This document shows positions 34,788-44,582 of a DNA stretch of 64,000 nt, in pieces. The DNA comes from Martelella radicis. Lineage in GTDB: Bacteria > Pseudomonadota > Alphaproteobacteria > Rhizobiales > Rhizobiaceae. Made by a program: the position numbers and the translations under genes. Positions within the stretch are counted from its first letter, which is position 1; every line of letters starts with the position of its first letter. Below the pieces are notes generated by a model. That model ran no database searches. It saw only the letters and a program-made list of their open reading frames with translations, and was not told the origin of the DNA. The stretch spans positions 124,001 to 188,000 of the forward strand of contig NZ_JACIDZ010000001.1 of the NCBI RefSeq assembly GCF_014196625.1, read 5' to 3'.

Positions 34788-35419
34788 TGGCCCATATTCC
34801 GGACGGCCTCCTTTCTCTTCCCGTTCTGATTGGCGGCGGCGCGGTGGCGGCCGCCGGCGTGGCGGCCGGTCTCAAGAGCATTGATGACCGGGCCATTCCG
34901 CGCGTTGCTGTGCTTTCCGCTGCCTTTTTTGCCGCCTCTCTCATCGCCGTGCCCGTCGGACCATCCAGCGTGCATGTCCTGCTCTCGGCCCTGACGGCGC
35001 TGATGCTCGGGCCGGCCATTTTTCCCGCCGTGCTGGTTGCGCTCTTGCTGCAGACCGTTCTCTTCGGTTTCGGCGGGTTGACGACGCTCGGGGTCAACAC
35101 GGTCAATATCGCGCTGCCGGGCTATCTTGTGGCGTTGATCATCGGCAAGGCTTTGCGGCGCGCGCCCTCTGCCGGCAGGGCCGCCATGATCGCCAGCCTC
35201 GGGGCTTCGGTCGCGGTGTTTCTCACCGGAGGGCTCGTCGCGCTTTGCCTCTGGCTGTCGTCATCGGCCTATGTTCCGGCGGCGCGTATTCTGCTTCTCA
35301 CCTATCTGCCGCTTGCGCTCGGCGAAGCGCTGGTTTGCGGCGCAATCGTCGGTTTCCTGAAAAGGGTGGCGCCGGAACTGCTGGAGCCTCGCCTTCCCGA
35401 AAGGGAGCTGCAGACATGA
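34787..35419 (+). CDS. nikM: ECF nickel/cobalt transporter substrate-specific subunit (NikM/CbiM)
   Basis: 210 residues with about six membrane helices. The N-terminus AHIPDG is the CbiM/NikM metal-loop motif; removal of Met before Ala would place His at position 2, as needed for square-planar metal binding. VPVGPSSVHVLLSAL and GLTTLGVNTVNIALPG carry further conserved residues. Nickel and cobalt cannot be separated by sequence here; the NikR operator favours nickel. Confidence 0.88.
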   Translation: MAHIPDGLLSLPVLIGGGAVAAAGVAAGLKSIDDRAIPRVAVLSAAFFAASLIAVPVGPSSVHVLLSALTALMLGPAIFPAVLVALLLQTVLFGFGGLTTLGVNTVNIALPGYLVALIIGKALRRAPSAGRAAMIASLGASVAVFLTGGLVALCLWLSSSAYVPAARILLLTYLPLALGEALVCGAIVGFLKRVAPELLEPRLPERELQT

Positions 35420-35976
35420 GATACTGTCTGGCGCTCCTGCTCGCCATGTTTGTCTCTGCTCACCCCGCCCTGGCCCATAGCCTGCGGGTCTTCGCCACGG
35501 TCGAAGGCCGGGAGATTGTGGGCTATGGCTTCTTCGTCGGCGGCGGGCGCCCTCAAGGGGCAGCGTGGACGGCCGCCATGTCAGGCAACGCCTTTGCCGG
35601 CGGAAAGACGGATCAGGAGGGCGGTTTTGCCTTTGCCGCGCCCGATCCGGTCACCGGGCCGGTGACCGTTACGATCGATACGGGCGAGGGTCATGTCGCA
35701 TCGCGAGCGTTGACGACCGATCGCTTTGGCGCGGTGACGTTGCCTGTTGCGCAATCCTCACCGGCGGAGAAGGAGGCTTCCGCCGTACGGCCTGGCGAGG
35801 GCGCGGCAATCACCACCGATATGGTCCGCACCGCTGTTGCGCAGGAAGTCGCGCCGCTGCTCGAGCGGATCGAGCAGATGGATGCGCGCATGCGGCTGAC
35901 TGATATCGTCGCTGGCCTCAGCCTGATCTTCGGCATTGCCGGGATCGCGCTCTGGGCGCGCGGGCGGCGGCGATGA
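35416..35976 (+). CDS. nikL: Nickel/cobalt ECF transporter accessory subunit (NikL)
   Basis: 186 residues. A signal peptide ends near HPALAHS, a periplasmic beta domain follows (VEGREIVGYGFFVGGG, KTDQEGGFAF), then a short coiled linker (about 125-155) and a C-terminal membrane helix ending GIALWARGRRR. This layout is that of NikL, which replaces the CbiN subunit. It overlaps nikM (ATGA) and nikQ (ATGA). Confidence 0.78.
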   Translation: MRYCLALLLAMFVSAHPALAHSLRVFATVEGREIVGYGFFVGGGRPQGAAWTAAMSGNAFAGGKTDQEGGFAFAAPDPVTGPVTVTIDTGEGHVASRALTTDRFGAVTLPVAQSSPAEKEASAVRPGEGAAITTDMVRTAVAQEVAPLLERIEQMDARMRLTDIVAGLSLIFGIAGIALWARGRRR

Positions 35977-36710
35977 ACCTGCCAGCGGACCTCAGGCTGC
36001 GCATGGTCACGGTCTTTGCCGTCGTCGCGATGATGACGCCGCTGGCGCATTTCCGGCCGGCAGCAGCCTATCTCGCTCTGGTGCTTTGTCTCGCCTTCAC
36101 ACGCGGGAGCGGCATCGCCTGGCGGCGTCTCCTGCATCTGGAAGCTTTTCTCGTCGTGCTGCTGATCACGTTGCCCTTTGCGGTTGCGGGCACGCCGCTG
36201 GTGACGGTCTTCGGCTTTACCGCCAGCGCTGAAGGCGTCGTGCGGGCGCTGGTCGTCGCGCTCAAGGTCACGGCTTCCGTGCTGCTGCTCAATATTGCCT
36301 TTGAGGGGGTAGAGCCCGTGCGTCTCGGGCAAAGCCTTGATGCGCTGAGAATGCCGAAAAAGCTGGTCCATATCTTCATCGCTCTGGTGCGCTATCTCGG
36401 CGTGATCCGTGGGGAGTTCAGCCGGCTGCAGGAGGCGATGAAGCTGCGCGCTTTTCAACCGCGCTCGAACCGCCATACATTTCAAACCTATGGCAATATG
36501 ATCGGCATGTTGCTTGTGCGGGCAACGGCGCGCGCCGAGCGGATCGAGGAGGCCATGCGCATGCGCGGCTTTGCCGGGCGCTATCCGGTCTCAGAACCGG
36601 CCCCGCTGACTGTGCGGGACGTGTTGGGGGCGGCGCTTGTGGCGGGGGCCGCGCTCGTTGTTTTGATCTCCGATCTGGCTCTTTCTCGGGATGTCTCATG
36701 GCCGCTTTGA
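35973..36710 (+). CDS. nikQ: ECF nickel/cobalt transporter transmembrane coupling subunit (NikQ/CbiQ)
   Basis: 245 residues with five or six membrane helices. The coupling motifs toward the ATPase are EAMKLRAFQPR and ERIEEAMRMRGFAGRYP (Ala-Arg-Gly type). It overlaps nikL by 4 bases and nikO by 13 bases. Part of the five-gene nikKMLQO operon. Confidence 0.88.
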   Translation: MNLPADLRLRMVTVFAVVAMMTPLAHFRPAAAYLALVLCLAFTRGSGIAWRRLLHLEAFLVVLLITLPFAVAGTPLVTVFGFTASAEGVVRALVVALKVTASVLLLNIAFEGVEPVRLGQSLDALRMPKKLVHIFIALVRYLGVIRGEFSRLQEAMKLRAFQPRSNRHTFQTYGNMIGMLLVRATARAERIEEAMRMRGFAGRYPVSEPAPLTVRDVLGAALVAGAALVVLISDLALSRDVSWPL

Positions 36711-37408
36711 TTTCCGCCCGTTCTGTCATCGTCTGCCGCGATGGCCGGCCCGTTCTGACCGAGGCGGACCTTTCTCTGGAGCCTCTGGAGCGGCTTGCGG
36801 TGGTCGGTCCCAACGGGGCCGGCAAGACAACGCTGTTGCGCGCGCTCGTCGGTCTTGAGCTCTTGTCGTCCGGCGGGATCGAAGCCTTTGGCGAGGCGTG
36901 CCGGGGCGAAGCCGGGTTTCGCAAAGCGCGCCGCCGCATCGGCTTTCTGTTTCAGGACAGCGACGACCAGCTCTTTTGCCCGACCGTTCTGGAAGACGTT
37001 TCCTTCGGCCCGCTGAACCTTGGGCTGACGAGGGCCGAATCGGCCGAGCGGGCGGGCAAAACGCTTGCCGAGCTTGGCCTCTCCCACCTCGCCGACCGGC
37101 TGACGCACAAGCTCTCCGGCGGCGAAAAGCGGCTGGTCTGCCTCGCCGGGCTGCTGGCAATGGGGCCGGACGTTCTGCTGCTGGATGAGCCGACCAACGG
37201 CGTCGACGCGGAAAACGGCGCACGGCTTGAGGATGCGCTGCGGGCGTTCGAGGGCGCAATGATCCTTGTTTCCCACGACGATGCCTTCGTCAGCCGGCTC
37301 GCGACGCGCGGCATGTTGCTGAGGGATGGCCGTCTCGAGCCGGCAGTCATTCACACACATGCCCACCGGCATGGGCATCCGCACATGCACCCGCGGAATG
37401 AGAATTGA
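36698..37408 (+). CDS. nikO: ECF nickel/cobalt transporter ATP-binding subunit (NikO/CbiO)
   Basis: 236 residues. Walker A GPNGAGKTTLLRAL, Q-loop FLFQDSDDQLF, signature LSGGEKRLVCLAGL, Walker B VLLLDEPTNGVD and switch His (VSHDDAF) are intact. The tail HTHAHRHGHPHMHP is strikingly His-rich and may hold metal. Last gene of the operon, followed by a GC-rich hairpin. Confidence 0.9.
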   Translation: MAALISARSVIVCRDGRPVLTEADLSLEPLERLAVVGPNGAGKTTLLRALVGLELLSSGGIEAFGEACRGEAGFRKARRRIGFLFQDSDDQLFCPTVLEDVSFGPLNLGLTRAESAERAGKTLAELGLSHLADRLTHKLSGGEKRLVCLAGLLAMGPDVLLLDEPTNGVDAENGARLEDALRAFEGAMILVSHDDAFVSRLATRGMLLRDGRLEPAVIHTHAHRHGHPHMHPRNEN

Positions 37409-37410
37409 GG

Positions 37411-37433
37411 CGGGGCCTGTAAGGCAAGCCCCG
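37411..37433. terminator. Hairpin between nikO and the GH3 gene
   Basis: CGGGGC and GCCCCG form a 6-bp stem with an 11-base loop between convergent genes ending at 37408 and 37452. No T-run. Confidence 0.5.
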
Positions 37434-37451
37434 TCCTAAGCGTAGTCGTGT

Positions 37452-39842
37452 TCAGGCCTTCTCGGCGGCGAAGCTGCTCAGCATGCGCCAGTCGGCGGGA
37501 AGCTTGCGGCGTTCGCCGGTCACTTCGACGCGGGCCTTCAGCTTGATGTCGCCGCTGGATGCGCCGACCATCAGGGTGAAGAAGCCGGGCTCGACGACGC
37601 GATAGCCCTCATAGCCGGTGAAGTTCAGCATGTCGGTCGGCACTTCGAAGGCGACGCGGGCGCTTGTCCCGGGCTTCAGGGCAACCTTGCCGAAGGCCTT
37701 CAGCTCCTTGACTGGACGCACCAGCGTGGCGATTTCGTCACGGACATAGAGCTGCGGCACGGCAATGCCGTCGCGATCGCCGGTGTTCTTCACCGTGAAG
37801 GAAAGCCGGACGGTGCCCGTTTCGATATCGACAGCCTCGCTCTCGAGCGCCACGTCGGAATAGTCGAACGTGGTGTAGGAGAGGCCGTGGCCGAAGGGAT
37901 AGCGGCTGCCGAAGTGGCGGGCGATCGGCGTGCCGGAACTCTTGAAGCTGTGATTGTAGAAATAGGGCGCCGCGCCGACATTGTGCGGGATCGACAGCGT
38001 CAGGCGACCGGAGGGTTCCACCGCGCCGGTCAGCACGCTCGCCAGCGCCGTGCCGCCTTCCTGGCCGGAGAAGAAGGTCATTACCTGTGCCGCGATCCTG
38101 TCTTCCGCACCGCCCAGATTATAGGGACGGCCGGACGAGACGACGACGATCACCGGCTTGCCGGTCTCGATCACGGCATCGAGCAGCTTTTGTTGCACGC
38201 CGGGCAGTTCCAGCGTATCGGCGTCCGATCCTTCGCCGACCGTGCCGGTCTGGAAGATGCCGGAGAGGTCGCCGACGCAGACAATGGCGACATCGGCGCT
38301 GTTCGCCGCTTCCACCGCGCTCGGGATCATGTCCAGCCGGGTGGAAAGCGAAGAGGCCTGTTCCAGCGAGGTACTGTCGTCCACATCGCCGGGGAAGACC
38401 GGCGCACCGGCCTTGCGCTCGTCGAGAATATTGCAGCCACGGGCATAGATGACGTTTTCCGCGCCAAGCTTTGCCCTAAGACCCGCCAGCGGCGTGACGA
38501 CGCTTTCGACCTCTTCCTGCGCCTCGTTGTGGATCAGGTGAACCGGGAAGGCATAGTCGCCGAGCAGCGCCAGCGGATCATCCGCCGTCGGGCCGATGAC
38601 GGCGACCTTCTTGCCGGCGGGAAGCGGCAGGATGCCGTTATTGTCGAGAATGGTGACGGATTCTTCCGCCGTCTGCCGGGCGACGTCGATATAGTCCTGA
38701 CGCTGAAGCACGATCTTGCCATCGTCGGCATAGGGCTTCTCGAACAGGCCGAGACGGAACTTTTCCTTCAGGATGCGGGCGACGATCTCGTCGATCTTCG
38801 CCTCGGTGATCAGTCCGCGCGCGAGCGCTTCCTTCAGGTCCTTGGCGCAATCATCACCCGGAAGCTCGATATCGAGGCCGGCATTGAAGGAAAGCGCAGC
38901 AGCTTCCGCCCGGTTCTCGGCAATGCCGTGGTGCTGGTAGAGCAGGCTGACGCCGACATAGTCGGCCACGATCAGGCCGTCAAAGCCCCAGTCATCGCGT
39001 AGAACCTTGGTCATCAGGTGATGCGAGGCATGGACCGGCTCGCCGTCGATATCGTGATAGGCCGGCATGACCGAACCGGCATTGGCGAGCTTCACCGCCA
39101 TTTCAAACGGCAGCATGAACATGTCGTTCAGTTCGCGCCAGCCCATGTGCACCGGCGCATGGTTGCGCCCGCCTTCGCTGGCGGAATGGCCCGCATAATG
39201 TTTCAGCGTCGCCAGCACGCCGCGATCCTCGCCCTGCAAGCCCTTCACATAGGCCGAGGCGATGACGCCGGTGAGGTACGGATCCTCGCCAATGCTTTCT
39301 TCCGTGCGGCCCCAGCGGGCATCGCGGGCCACATCGAGAACCGGGGCGAGGCCCTGATGGCAGCCGATGGCGCGCGATTCCTGGCCGATGGCAGCGCCGA
39401 CCTTTTCGATGAGATCCGGATTGAAGGTCGCGCCGAAGGAAAGCGAGGAGGGAAACAGCGTCGCGCCCTTGATCATCAGGCCGGACAGGCATTCCTCATG
39501 CGACATGACCGGAATGCCGAGCCGGGTCTCCTCGACCATGAATTTCTGCAGCGCGTTCAGCGCCCGCACGCCTTCCGCCGCATCGATGCTGCGGGTGCCG
39601 AGCGGGCGGGTGACCTGCCCGAGGCCGGATGACAGCATGCTCTTCAGAGTTTCGGGATCGGTCGATCCGGTGAACTGGTCCGAGCGGGTCCGGTGATTGC
39701 CGTCTTCCTCGAGGAACAGCCAGACGGCGTGAAGCTGGCCGATCTTTTCCTCGATCGTCATGCGGTCGAGAAGGTCTGAAACACGAGCCTCGACCGGCTT
39801 GGAAGCGTCCTTGTAGACGGGGTTTTTCTGTTCGTTGGTCAT
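37452..39842 (-). CDS. Glycoside hydrolase family 3 beta-glycosidase
   Basis: 796 residues. The GH3 N-terminal barrel includes the substrate-site segment LKHYAGHSASEGGRNH and the nucleophile region GLIVADYVGV, where the Asp is expected to attack the anomeric carbon. The GH3_C domain (AVIGPTADDPLALLG, VVVSSGRPYNL) and fibronectin-like C-terminal domain (DRDGIAVPQLYV) follow. No signal peptide, so it acts on imported oligosaccharides in the cytoplasm. It lies 23 bases after the ABC ATPase gene in the same operon. Beta-glucosidase and beta-xylosidase cannot be told apart. Confidence 0.92.
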   Translation of the reverse strand: MTNEQKNPVYKDASKPVEARVSDLLDRMTIEEKIGQLHAVWLFLEEDGNHRTRSDQFTGSTDPETLKSMLSSGLGQVTRPLGTRSIDAAEGVRALNALQKFMVEETRLGIPVMSHEECLSGLMIKGATLFPSSLSFGATFNPDLIEKVGAAIGQESRAIGCHQGLAPVLDVARDARWGRTEESIGEDPYLTGVIASAYVKGLQGEDRGVLATLKHYAGHSASEGGRNHAPVHMGWRELNDMFMLPFEMAVKLANAGSVMPAYHDIDGEPVHASHHLMTKVLRDDWGFDGLIVADYVGVSLLYQHHGIAENRAEAAALSFNAGLDIELPGDDCAKDLKEALARGLITEAKIDEIVARILKEKFRLGLFEKPYADDGKIVLQRQDYIDVARQTAEESVTILDNNGILPLPAGKKVAVIGPTADDPLALLGDYAFPVHLIHNEAQEEVESVVTPLAGLRAKLGAENVIYARGCNILDERKAGAPVFPGDVDDSTSLEQASSLSTRLDMIPSAVEAANSADVAIVCVGDLSGIFQTGTVGEGSDADTLELPGVQQKLLDAVIETGKPVIVVVSSGRPYNLGGAEDRIAAQVMTFFSGQEGGTALASVLTGAVEPSGRLTLSIPHNVGAAPYFYNHSFKSSGTPIARHFGSRYPFGHGLSYTTFDYSDVALESEAVDIETGTVRLSFTVKNTGDRDGIAVPQLYVRDEIATLVRPVKELKAFGKVALKPGTSARVAFEVPTDMLNFTGYEGYRVVEPGFFTLMVGASSGDIKLKARVEVTGERRKLPADWRMLSSFAAEKA

Positions 39843-39865
39843 TTTGCCATTTCCGTATTTCGTGT

Positions 39866-41029
39866 TCAGACCGCGTCGGTCTCGGAGAGCTCATGCGGGC
39901 CGGGCACGCTCGGCAGATAGGCGAGCGCCTCGCCATCGGCATCGAATAGGTGGCAGGCCGCAGGCTTGACGAAGAAGGCCATCGGCTTTTCCGGCACCTT
40001 CAACACATCCTCGGCGACCTTGGCGATCATCGGCTTTTCCGTGCTTTCGTTGAGGTAGAGGTGGCTGTATTCGCCGAAATTCTCCACGGCGCGCACCTTG
40101 CGGCGGATCACCTGTTCGCGCGTTTCATCATCGACCGGATGCATGTGCTCCGGGCGGAGGCCAAGCGTCAGTTCGGCGCCGTTCGAAAGACCATCGGTCG
40201 AAACCGGGACCTGCAGCAGCTCGCCGGACTGAAGTTTCACCACAGCGCCTTCGGCATTCGCGCTCTCGAGCGTCACCGTGAAGAAGTTCATCGAGGGCGA
40301 GCCGAGGAAACCGGCGGCAAACAGGTTTGCCGGGCGGTGGTAGAGTTCCAGCGGCGCGCCGATCTGGGCGATGCTGCCTTTCTTGGTCACGTCCGGGCCT
40401 GCGCGCAGCAGCACGATCTTGTCGGCAAGCGCCATGGCCTCCGTCTGGTCGTGGGTCACGTAGATCATGCTGGCTTCCGGATAGTCGCGGTGGAGATTGG
40501 CGATCTCGGAACGCATGTGCACGCGCAGCGCCGCATCGAGGTTCGACAGCGGTTCGTCAAACAGGAAGACGGCGGGCTGGCGAACGATGGCGCGGCCGAT
40601 GGCGACGCGCTGACGCTGGCCGCCGGAAAGCTGCTTCGGCTTGCGGTCGAGCAGCGGTTCGATCTGCAGCATGCGCGCGGCTTCGTTGACGCGCTTTTCG
40701 ATGTCGGCCTTTGGCGTCTTTGCCTGCTTCAGGCCGAAGGCCATGTTCTCATAAACGCTCATATGCGGATAGAGCGCGTAGTTCTGGAACACCATGGCCA
40801 CGCGCCGTTCGGCCGGCGGCACGTCGTTCATGATTTCGCCGCCGATCGTCAGGTCGCCCTCGGTGGTTTCCTCGATGCCGGCGATCATCCTCAAAAGCGT
40901 GGACTTGCCGCAGCCCGAAGGGCCGAGGAAGACGCAGAACTGGCCGTCTTCGATGTTGAGGTTGATGTCGTGCAGGACGGTGAGCTTACCGAAGCGCTTT
41001 TCGACGTTTTCGAGAAGGATCTGTGTCAT
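39866..41029 (-). CDS. Carbohydrate ABC transporter ATP-binding protein (UgpC/MsmK type)
   Basis: 387 residues. Walker [14 protein letters not shown], signature [15 protein letters not shown], Walker [16 protein letters not shown] and H-loop [13 protein letters not shown]. The C-terminal TOBE region ([10 protein letters not shown]) is typical of oligosaccharide importers. It follows the two permease genes in a sugar-importer operon and precedes a GH3 enzyme. Confidence 0.92.
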   Translation of the reverse strand: MTQILLENVEKRFGKLTVLHDINLNIEDGQFCVFLGPSGCGKSTLLRMIAGIEETTEGDLTIGGEIMNDVPPAERRVAMVFQNYALYPHMSVYENMAFGLKQAKTPKADIEKRVNEAARMLQIEPLLDRKPKQLSGGQRQRVAIGRAIVRQPAVFLFDEPLSNLDAALRVHMRSEIANLHRDYPEASMIYVTHDQTEAMALADKIVLLRAGPDVTKKGSIAQIGAPLELYHRPANLFAAGFLGSPSMNFFTVTLESANAEGAVVKLQSGELLQVPVSTDGLSNGAELTLGLRPEHMHPVDDETREQVIRRKVRAVENFGEYSHLYLNESTEKPMIAKVAEDVLKVPEKPMAFFVKPAACHLFDADGEALAYLPSVPGPHELSETDAV

Positions 41030-41048
41030 TGTTGTTACTCCGGTTCCA

Positions 41049-41885
41049 TCAGCCCTTGAGCGAGCCGGCCATCATGCCGTTGACGATCTTTTCCTGGCCG
41101 ATGGCGTAGACGATGATCAAGGGCAGGGCGGAAAGGGTGACGACGGCCATGATGGCGGGGACATTCGATGCGTACTGGCCCTGAAAGTCCCAGACAGCGA
41201 GCGGCAGGGTGCGCCTGTCGGCTGACGACGTCAGCACATAAGCGAAGACGAATTCGTTCCACAGCATGATGCCGTTATAGATGGCGACGGTGGAAAGGCC
41301 GGGTCCGGCGAGCGGCAGGAAGATCTTCCAGTAGATCTTGAACGGGCCGCAGCCATCGAGCATGGCGGCTTCCTCGAGTTCCTTCGGCACCTGGCGCATG
41401 AACTCCGTCAGGATGAACACCGAGATCGGCAGGCTGATCGCCACATAGGGGCCGATCAGGCCGGCGGGCGTGTCATAGAGCCCCATGGAGCGCGTCATCA
41501 GATAGACCGGCACGAGGGTCACATGCAGCGGCACGATCATCCCGGCGACGATCAGCGCGAACAGGCTGTCGGAGAATTTGAACTTCAGCCGCGCCAGCGC
41601 GTAAGCGGCCATCGAGGAGAAGAGGAGGATGATGACGACCGAGGTCGTGATCACGAACAGGCTGTTCCTGAGGTAGATCAGGAAGGAACCTTCCAGAACC
41701 TCGATATAGTTGGAAAGGTTGAAGCTTTCCGGCAGCGCCCAGACCGGATTGGCGAAGGTCTCCTGCTGCGTCTTCAGGCTCATGAAGGCGACGAAGATGA
41801 AGGGGAGCGTGGTGACGGCGAGCCAGAAGGTGCCGAGCACCGGAATGGCGACGCGTCCGACCTTGAAGCCTTGTTTCTTTTTCAT
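41049..41885 (-). CDS. Carbohydrate ABC transporter permease (MalG type)
   Basis: 278 residues from ATG 41885, six membrane helices. The EAA loop [23 protein letters not shown] (shown in part) and the C-terminal [15 protein letters not shown] are hallmarks of MalG-like subunits. It begins 4 bases after the upstream permease stop. Confidence 0.9.
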   Translation of the reverse strand: MKKKQGFKVGRVAIPVLGTFWLAVTTLPFIFVAFMSLKTQQETFANPVWALPESFNLSNYIEVLEGSFLIYLRNSLFVITTSVVIILLFSSMAAYALARLKFKFSDSLFALIVAGMIVPLHVTLVPVYLMTRSMGLYDTPAGLIGPYVAISLPISVFILTEFMRQVPKELEEAAMLDGCGPFKIYWKIFLPLAGPGLSTVAIYNGIMLWNEFVFAYVLTSSADRRTLPLAVWDFQGQYASNVPAIMAVVTLSALPLIIVYAIGQEKIVNGMMAGSLKG

Positions 41886-41889
41886 CGGA

Positions 41890-42822
41890 TCAGACCTCCG
41901 TCTCGAACCGTTTGGACAGGCGGAAGGCGACTGCCGCAATCACGGTGATGATGATGAACATGGCGGCGGCGACCGTGGTGCCGTAACCGAGCTCGAAGGA
42001 GGCGAAGACCTGCTTGTACATGTAGCTTGCCATCACCTGGGAGGCGTTTTCCGGCCCGCCCTCGGTCATGACGTAGATGAGGTCGAAATAGCGCATAGAG
42101 CCGATGGTCGCGAGCAGCACGGCGGTGCGGAACGTGCCCTGAAGATGCGGCAGTTTCAGCCGCCAGAAGATGGTCGTCTGCGATGCGCCATCAAGCCTTG
42201 CCGCTTCGGTGATTTCGCGCGGGAAGGAGGCGAGGCCGGCCAGGAACAGCACCATGTAGAAGGGGATGTTCTGCCACAGCACGACGGCGATGACGGAGCC
42301 CAGCGCATAGCGCGGGTCGCCGAGCCAGTCATGGGCCCAGCCATAAAGCCCCATGGCGTCGAGGATGGAATTGATCGGCCCGAAATTCGGATCGTAGATG
42401 TTCTTGAACAGGACGCCGAGTGCCACAGAGGACATCAGAAGCGGAATGAAATAGAGGATCTTGAGGATCCGCGATCCCTTGCTCGCCTCATCGAGAACGA
42501 CGGCCAGAACCAGCGCGATCGGAAGCTGGATGATGATCGAGAACAGCGCCAGCAGGATGTTGTTCCAGGCCGAGTGCCAGAACACGCTGTCGTGCATCAG
42601 CCGGACCCAGTTGTCGAGGCCGACGAACTCTGCCGTGTCGCCAAGGCCGTTCCAGTTGACGAAGGACAGCCGGAAGCTGGAGACCAGCGGGTAGAGCAGG
42701 TAGACGGCCAGAAAGATGACCGCCGGCGCCATGAACACGAAGGGCGCCGCCTTCTGGGCCATGACCCATTTCTTGCGCTGCCTTTGCCGGTCGGCAGCCG
42801 TCCGCGTTATCGCCGTGGACAT
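41890..42822 (-). CDS. Carbohydrate ABC transporter permease (MalF/UgpA type)
   Basis: 310 residues from ATG 42822 (AAAGGAAAC upstream), six membrane helices. The EAA loop [20 protein letters not shown] and the [10 protein letters not shown] segment before the last helices identify a MalF-like subunit. It pairs with the MalG-type gene that follows. Confidence 0.9.
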   Translation of the reverse strand: MSTAITRTAADRQRQRKKWVMAQKAAPFVFMAPAVIFLAVYLLYPLVSSFRLSFVNWNGLGDTAEFVGLDNWVRLMHDSVFWHSAWNNILLALFSIIIQLPIALVLAVVLDEASKGSRILKILYFIPLLMSSVALGVLFKNIYDPNFGPINSILDAMGLYGWAHDWLGDPRYALGSVIAVVLWQNIPFYMVLFLAGLASFPREITEAARLDGASQTTIFWRLKLPHLQGTFRTAVLLATIGSMRYFDLIYVMTEGGPENASQVMASYMYKQVFASFELGYGTTVAAAMFIIITVIAAVAFRLSKRFETEV

Positions 42823-42843
42823 GATGTTTCCTTTCTCTGCCGC

Positions 42844-42908
42844 GTTTTCCGGCTTGCCGGAAAACCTCACAAGCGGCATGACGGCCGCCGCCGGTCAGGG
42901 CGGCGGCC
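42844..42908 (-). terminator. Two tandem hairpins after the sugar-binding-protein gene
   Basis: GTTTTCCGG/CCGGAAAAC (42844-42852 with 42857-42865) and GGCCGCCGCC/GGCGGCGGCC (42883-42892 with 42899-42908). They sit between the binding-protein gene and its permeases and probably lower expression of the membrane genes. Confidence 0.6.
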
Positions 42909-42962
42909 GATACGGGGCGCGTGCGGATCACGGACGCCTCGGGAGGTTTGGGGTTGAACGTC

Positions 42963-44255
42963 CTACTGCTGGGCTTCGGCCTGGGCGGCCTGTTCCATTT
43001 CGGCGGCTGCCTCTTCCGGCGTGATCGACATGCCGAAGAGCTGCTGGACCGTGTCCTTGTGGACTTCGCCAAGGGCGGGCGGCAGTTCCTGGTCGTACCA
43101 GAGCTGGACGCTGCCGGCTTCGCCAACGACATCCAGAACCTTGTTCAGGAAGGGATCGTCCGTGGTGATGCCCTTCAGCGGCATGACGCGCTGGTCGGCG
43201 AGACGGGCGGCAGCCGCATCGTCATTGGTGAGATAGGTCAGAAGCTCGAAGGCCTTGTCCTTCTCGGGGCAGGCGGCGGAGATGCTGACATAATTGTCGC
43301 CGAGCGTGCCGATGACGTTGGAGGGATCGCCCTTGCCGTCCGGAACGGACGGGAAGGTGAAGAAGTCGACCTTTTCAGCGAATGCAGGGTTCTCGTTGCG
43401 GATCGAGGCCATTTCCCAACTGCCCATCAGCTCCATGGCGGCGCGATCTGCGTAGAGCAGGCGACGCGAACCGCCAACGTCATAATCGAGGCCGTTATAA
43501 CCGCGGGCAAAGGCGTCAGCTTCGACGAGCTCCTGAAGGCGTTCGCCGGCTTCGATGAAGACCGGATCCTCGAACGAGCCGCCTTCCTCGCGGGCGGCAG
43601 CCTTGCGGAAGGCTTCCGGGCCGCCGATGCGGTCGGCGAGCAGGACGAAATACATGGACCCTGGCCACTTGTTCTTGTTGGCGAGCGCGAAGGGCGCGAT
43701 GTTGTTTTCGTTGAGAACGGTGATGACGTTCATCAGCTCGTCCCAGGTTTCGGGCGGCGTGAGATCCAGTTCGTCGAAGATTTCCGTGTTGTAGAAGATC
43801 ACGGCGACGGCGGTGTTTTCAGCCGGCAGGCCGTAGATCTTGTCGTTGAAGGTCACCGGGCCGAAGCTTGCCGGCACGAAGCGGTCCTTGAATTCCGGAT
43901 TGGCGTCGAGATAGGGCGTGAGGTCGACCACCTGGTCGGAATCGACATATTCCTTCAGCGGGCCGCCGCCCCAGGAAGCGAAGACGCAGGGCGGCTCGTT
44001 GGCGCCGAAAGCGATCTTCAGCTTGGTCTTGTAGGCGTCATTGGCGAAGTGCGAATCCTCAACGACATAGCCGGGATTGGCTTCCTCGAACCGATCCATC
44101 GCGTCACGGACGATGCCGGCGGTCGCCGTGTCGGAACGCAGGTCCCAGGAGGTGATCGTCTTGGTGTCCTGCGCCTGGGCAGCGAGCGGCACGAGGGCGG
44201 CGACGGCGGCGGAACCCAGAAGACGCGTGAAAGTTCGGGATGGTTTGAATTGCAT
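42963..44255 (-). CDS. Carbohydrate ABC transporter substrate-binding protein
   Basis: 430 residues with a signal peptide ending AAQAQD. An extracellular solute-binding protein family 1 fold: TITSWDLRSDTATAG, DAYKTKLKIAFGANEPP, GLPAENTAVAVIFYNTEIF, PPETWDELMN. The C-terminal tail is Glu/Ala/Gln-rich. First gene of the importer-GH3 operon, divergent from the LacI repressor across a perfect palindromic operator. Confidence 0.92.
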   Translation of the reverse strand: MQFKPSRTFTRLLGSAAVAALVPLAAQAQDTKTITSWDLRSDTATAGIVRDAMDRFEEANPGYVVEDSHFANDAYKTKLKIAFGANEPPCVFASWGGGPLKEYVDSDQVVDLTPYLDANPEFKDRFVPASFGPVTFNDKIYGLPAENTAVAVIFYNTEIFDELDLTPPETWDELMNVITVLNENNIAPFALANKNKWPGSMYFVLLADRIGGPEAFRKAAAREEGGSFEDPVFIEAGERLQELVEADAFARGYNGLDYDVGGSRRLLYADRAAMELMGSWEMASIRNENPAFAEKVDFFTFPSVPDGKGDPSNVIGTLGDNYVSISAACPEKDKAFELLTYLTNDDAAAARLADQRVMPLKGITTDDPFLNKVLDVVGEAGSVQLWYDQELPPALGEVHKDTVQQLFGMSITPEEAAAEMEQAAQAEAQQ

Positions 44256-44301
44256 TGTATCCTCCCATGCAAGACAGTGGTAAACCTTACGACATGAGGT
44301 A

Positions 44302-44315
44302 CGTTACCGGTAACG
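44302..44315. promoter_or_regulatory. LacI-type operator in the importer/lacI-like divergent promoter
   Basis: CGTTACCGGTAACG is a perfect 14-bp palindrome with the central CG typical of LacI-family sites. A weaker copy (10 of 14 bases) lies at 44338-44351. The region 44256-44582 otherwise holds the divergent promoters. Confidence 0.7.
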
Positions 44316-44582
44316 GTACGGGGTGTCAATCGGGTTTCGTTATCCGTAAACATCTGACGGTTTTGCCCTGCGGAACCAGCGCGCGCGTGCCCGGATTTCA
44401 GGCCGGGGTGCGCGGGTTTCGCGCGCATGTCGCTATTGTGACGAAACTGTGCTAGTCGAAATATTTGCCCGACGCTTCAGCCGCGAGGGCAGGCAGGAAA
44501 GGGGTAAGGCATTGATCGTTCTGGTATCTTCAGGCGGTGCCGGGCGCGCAATGCCGGCGAGGCTGCGCCGGTGGGGGATATT

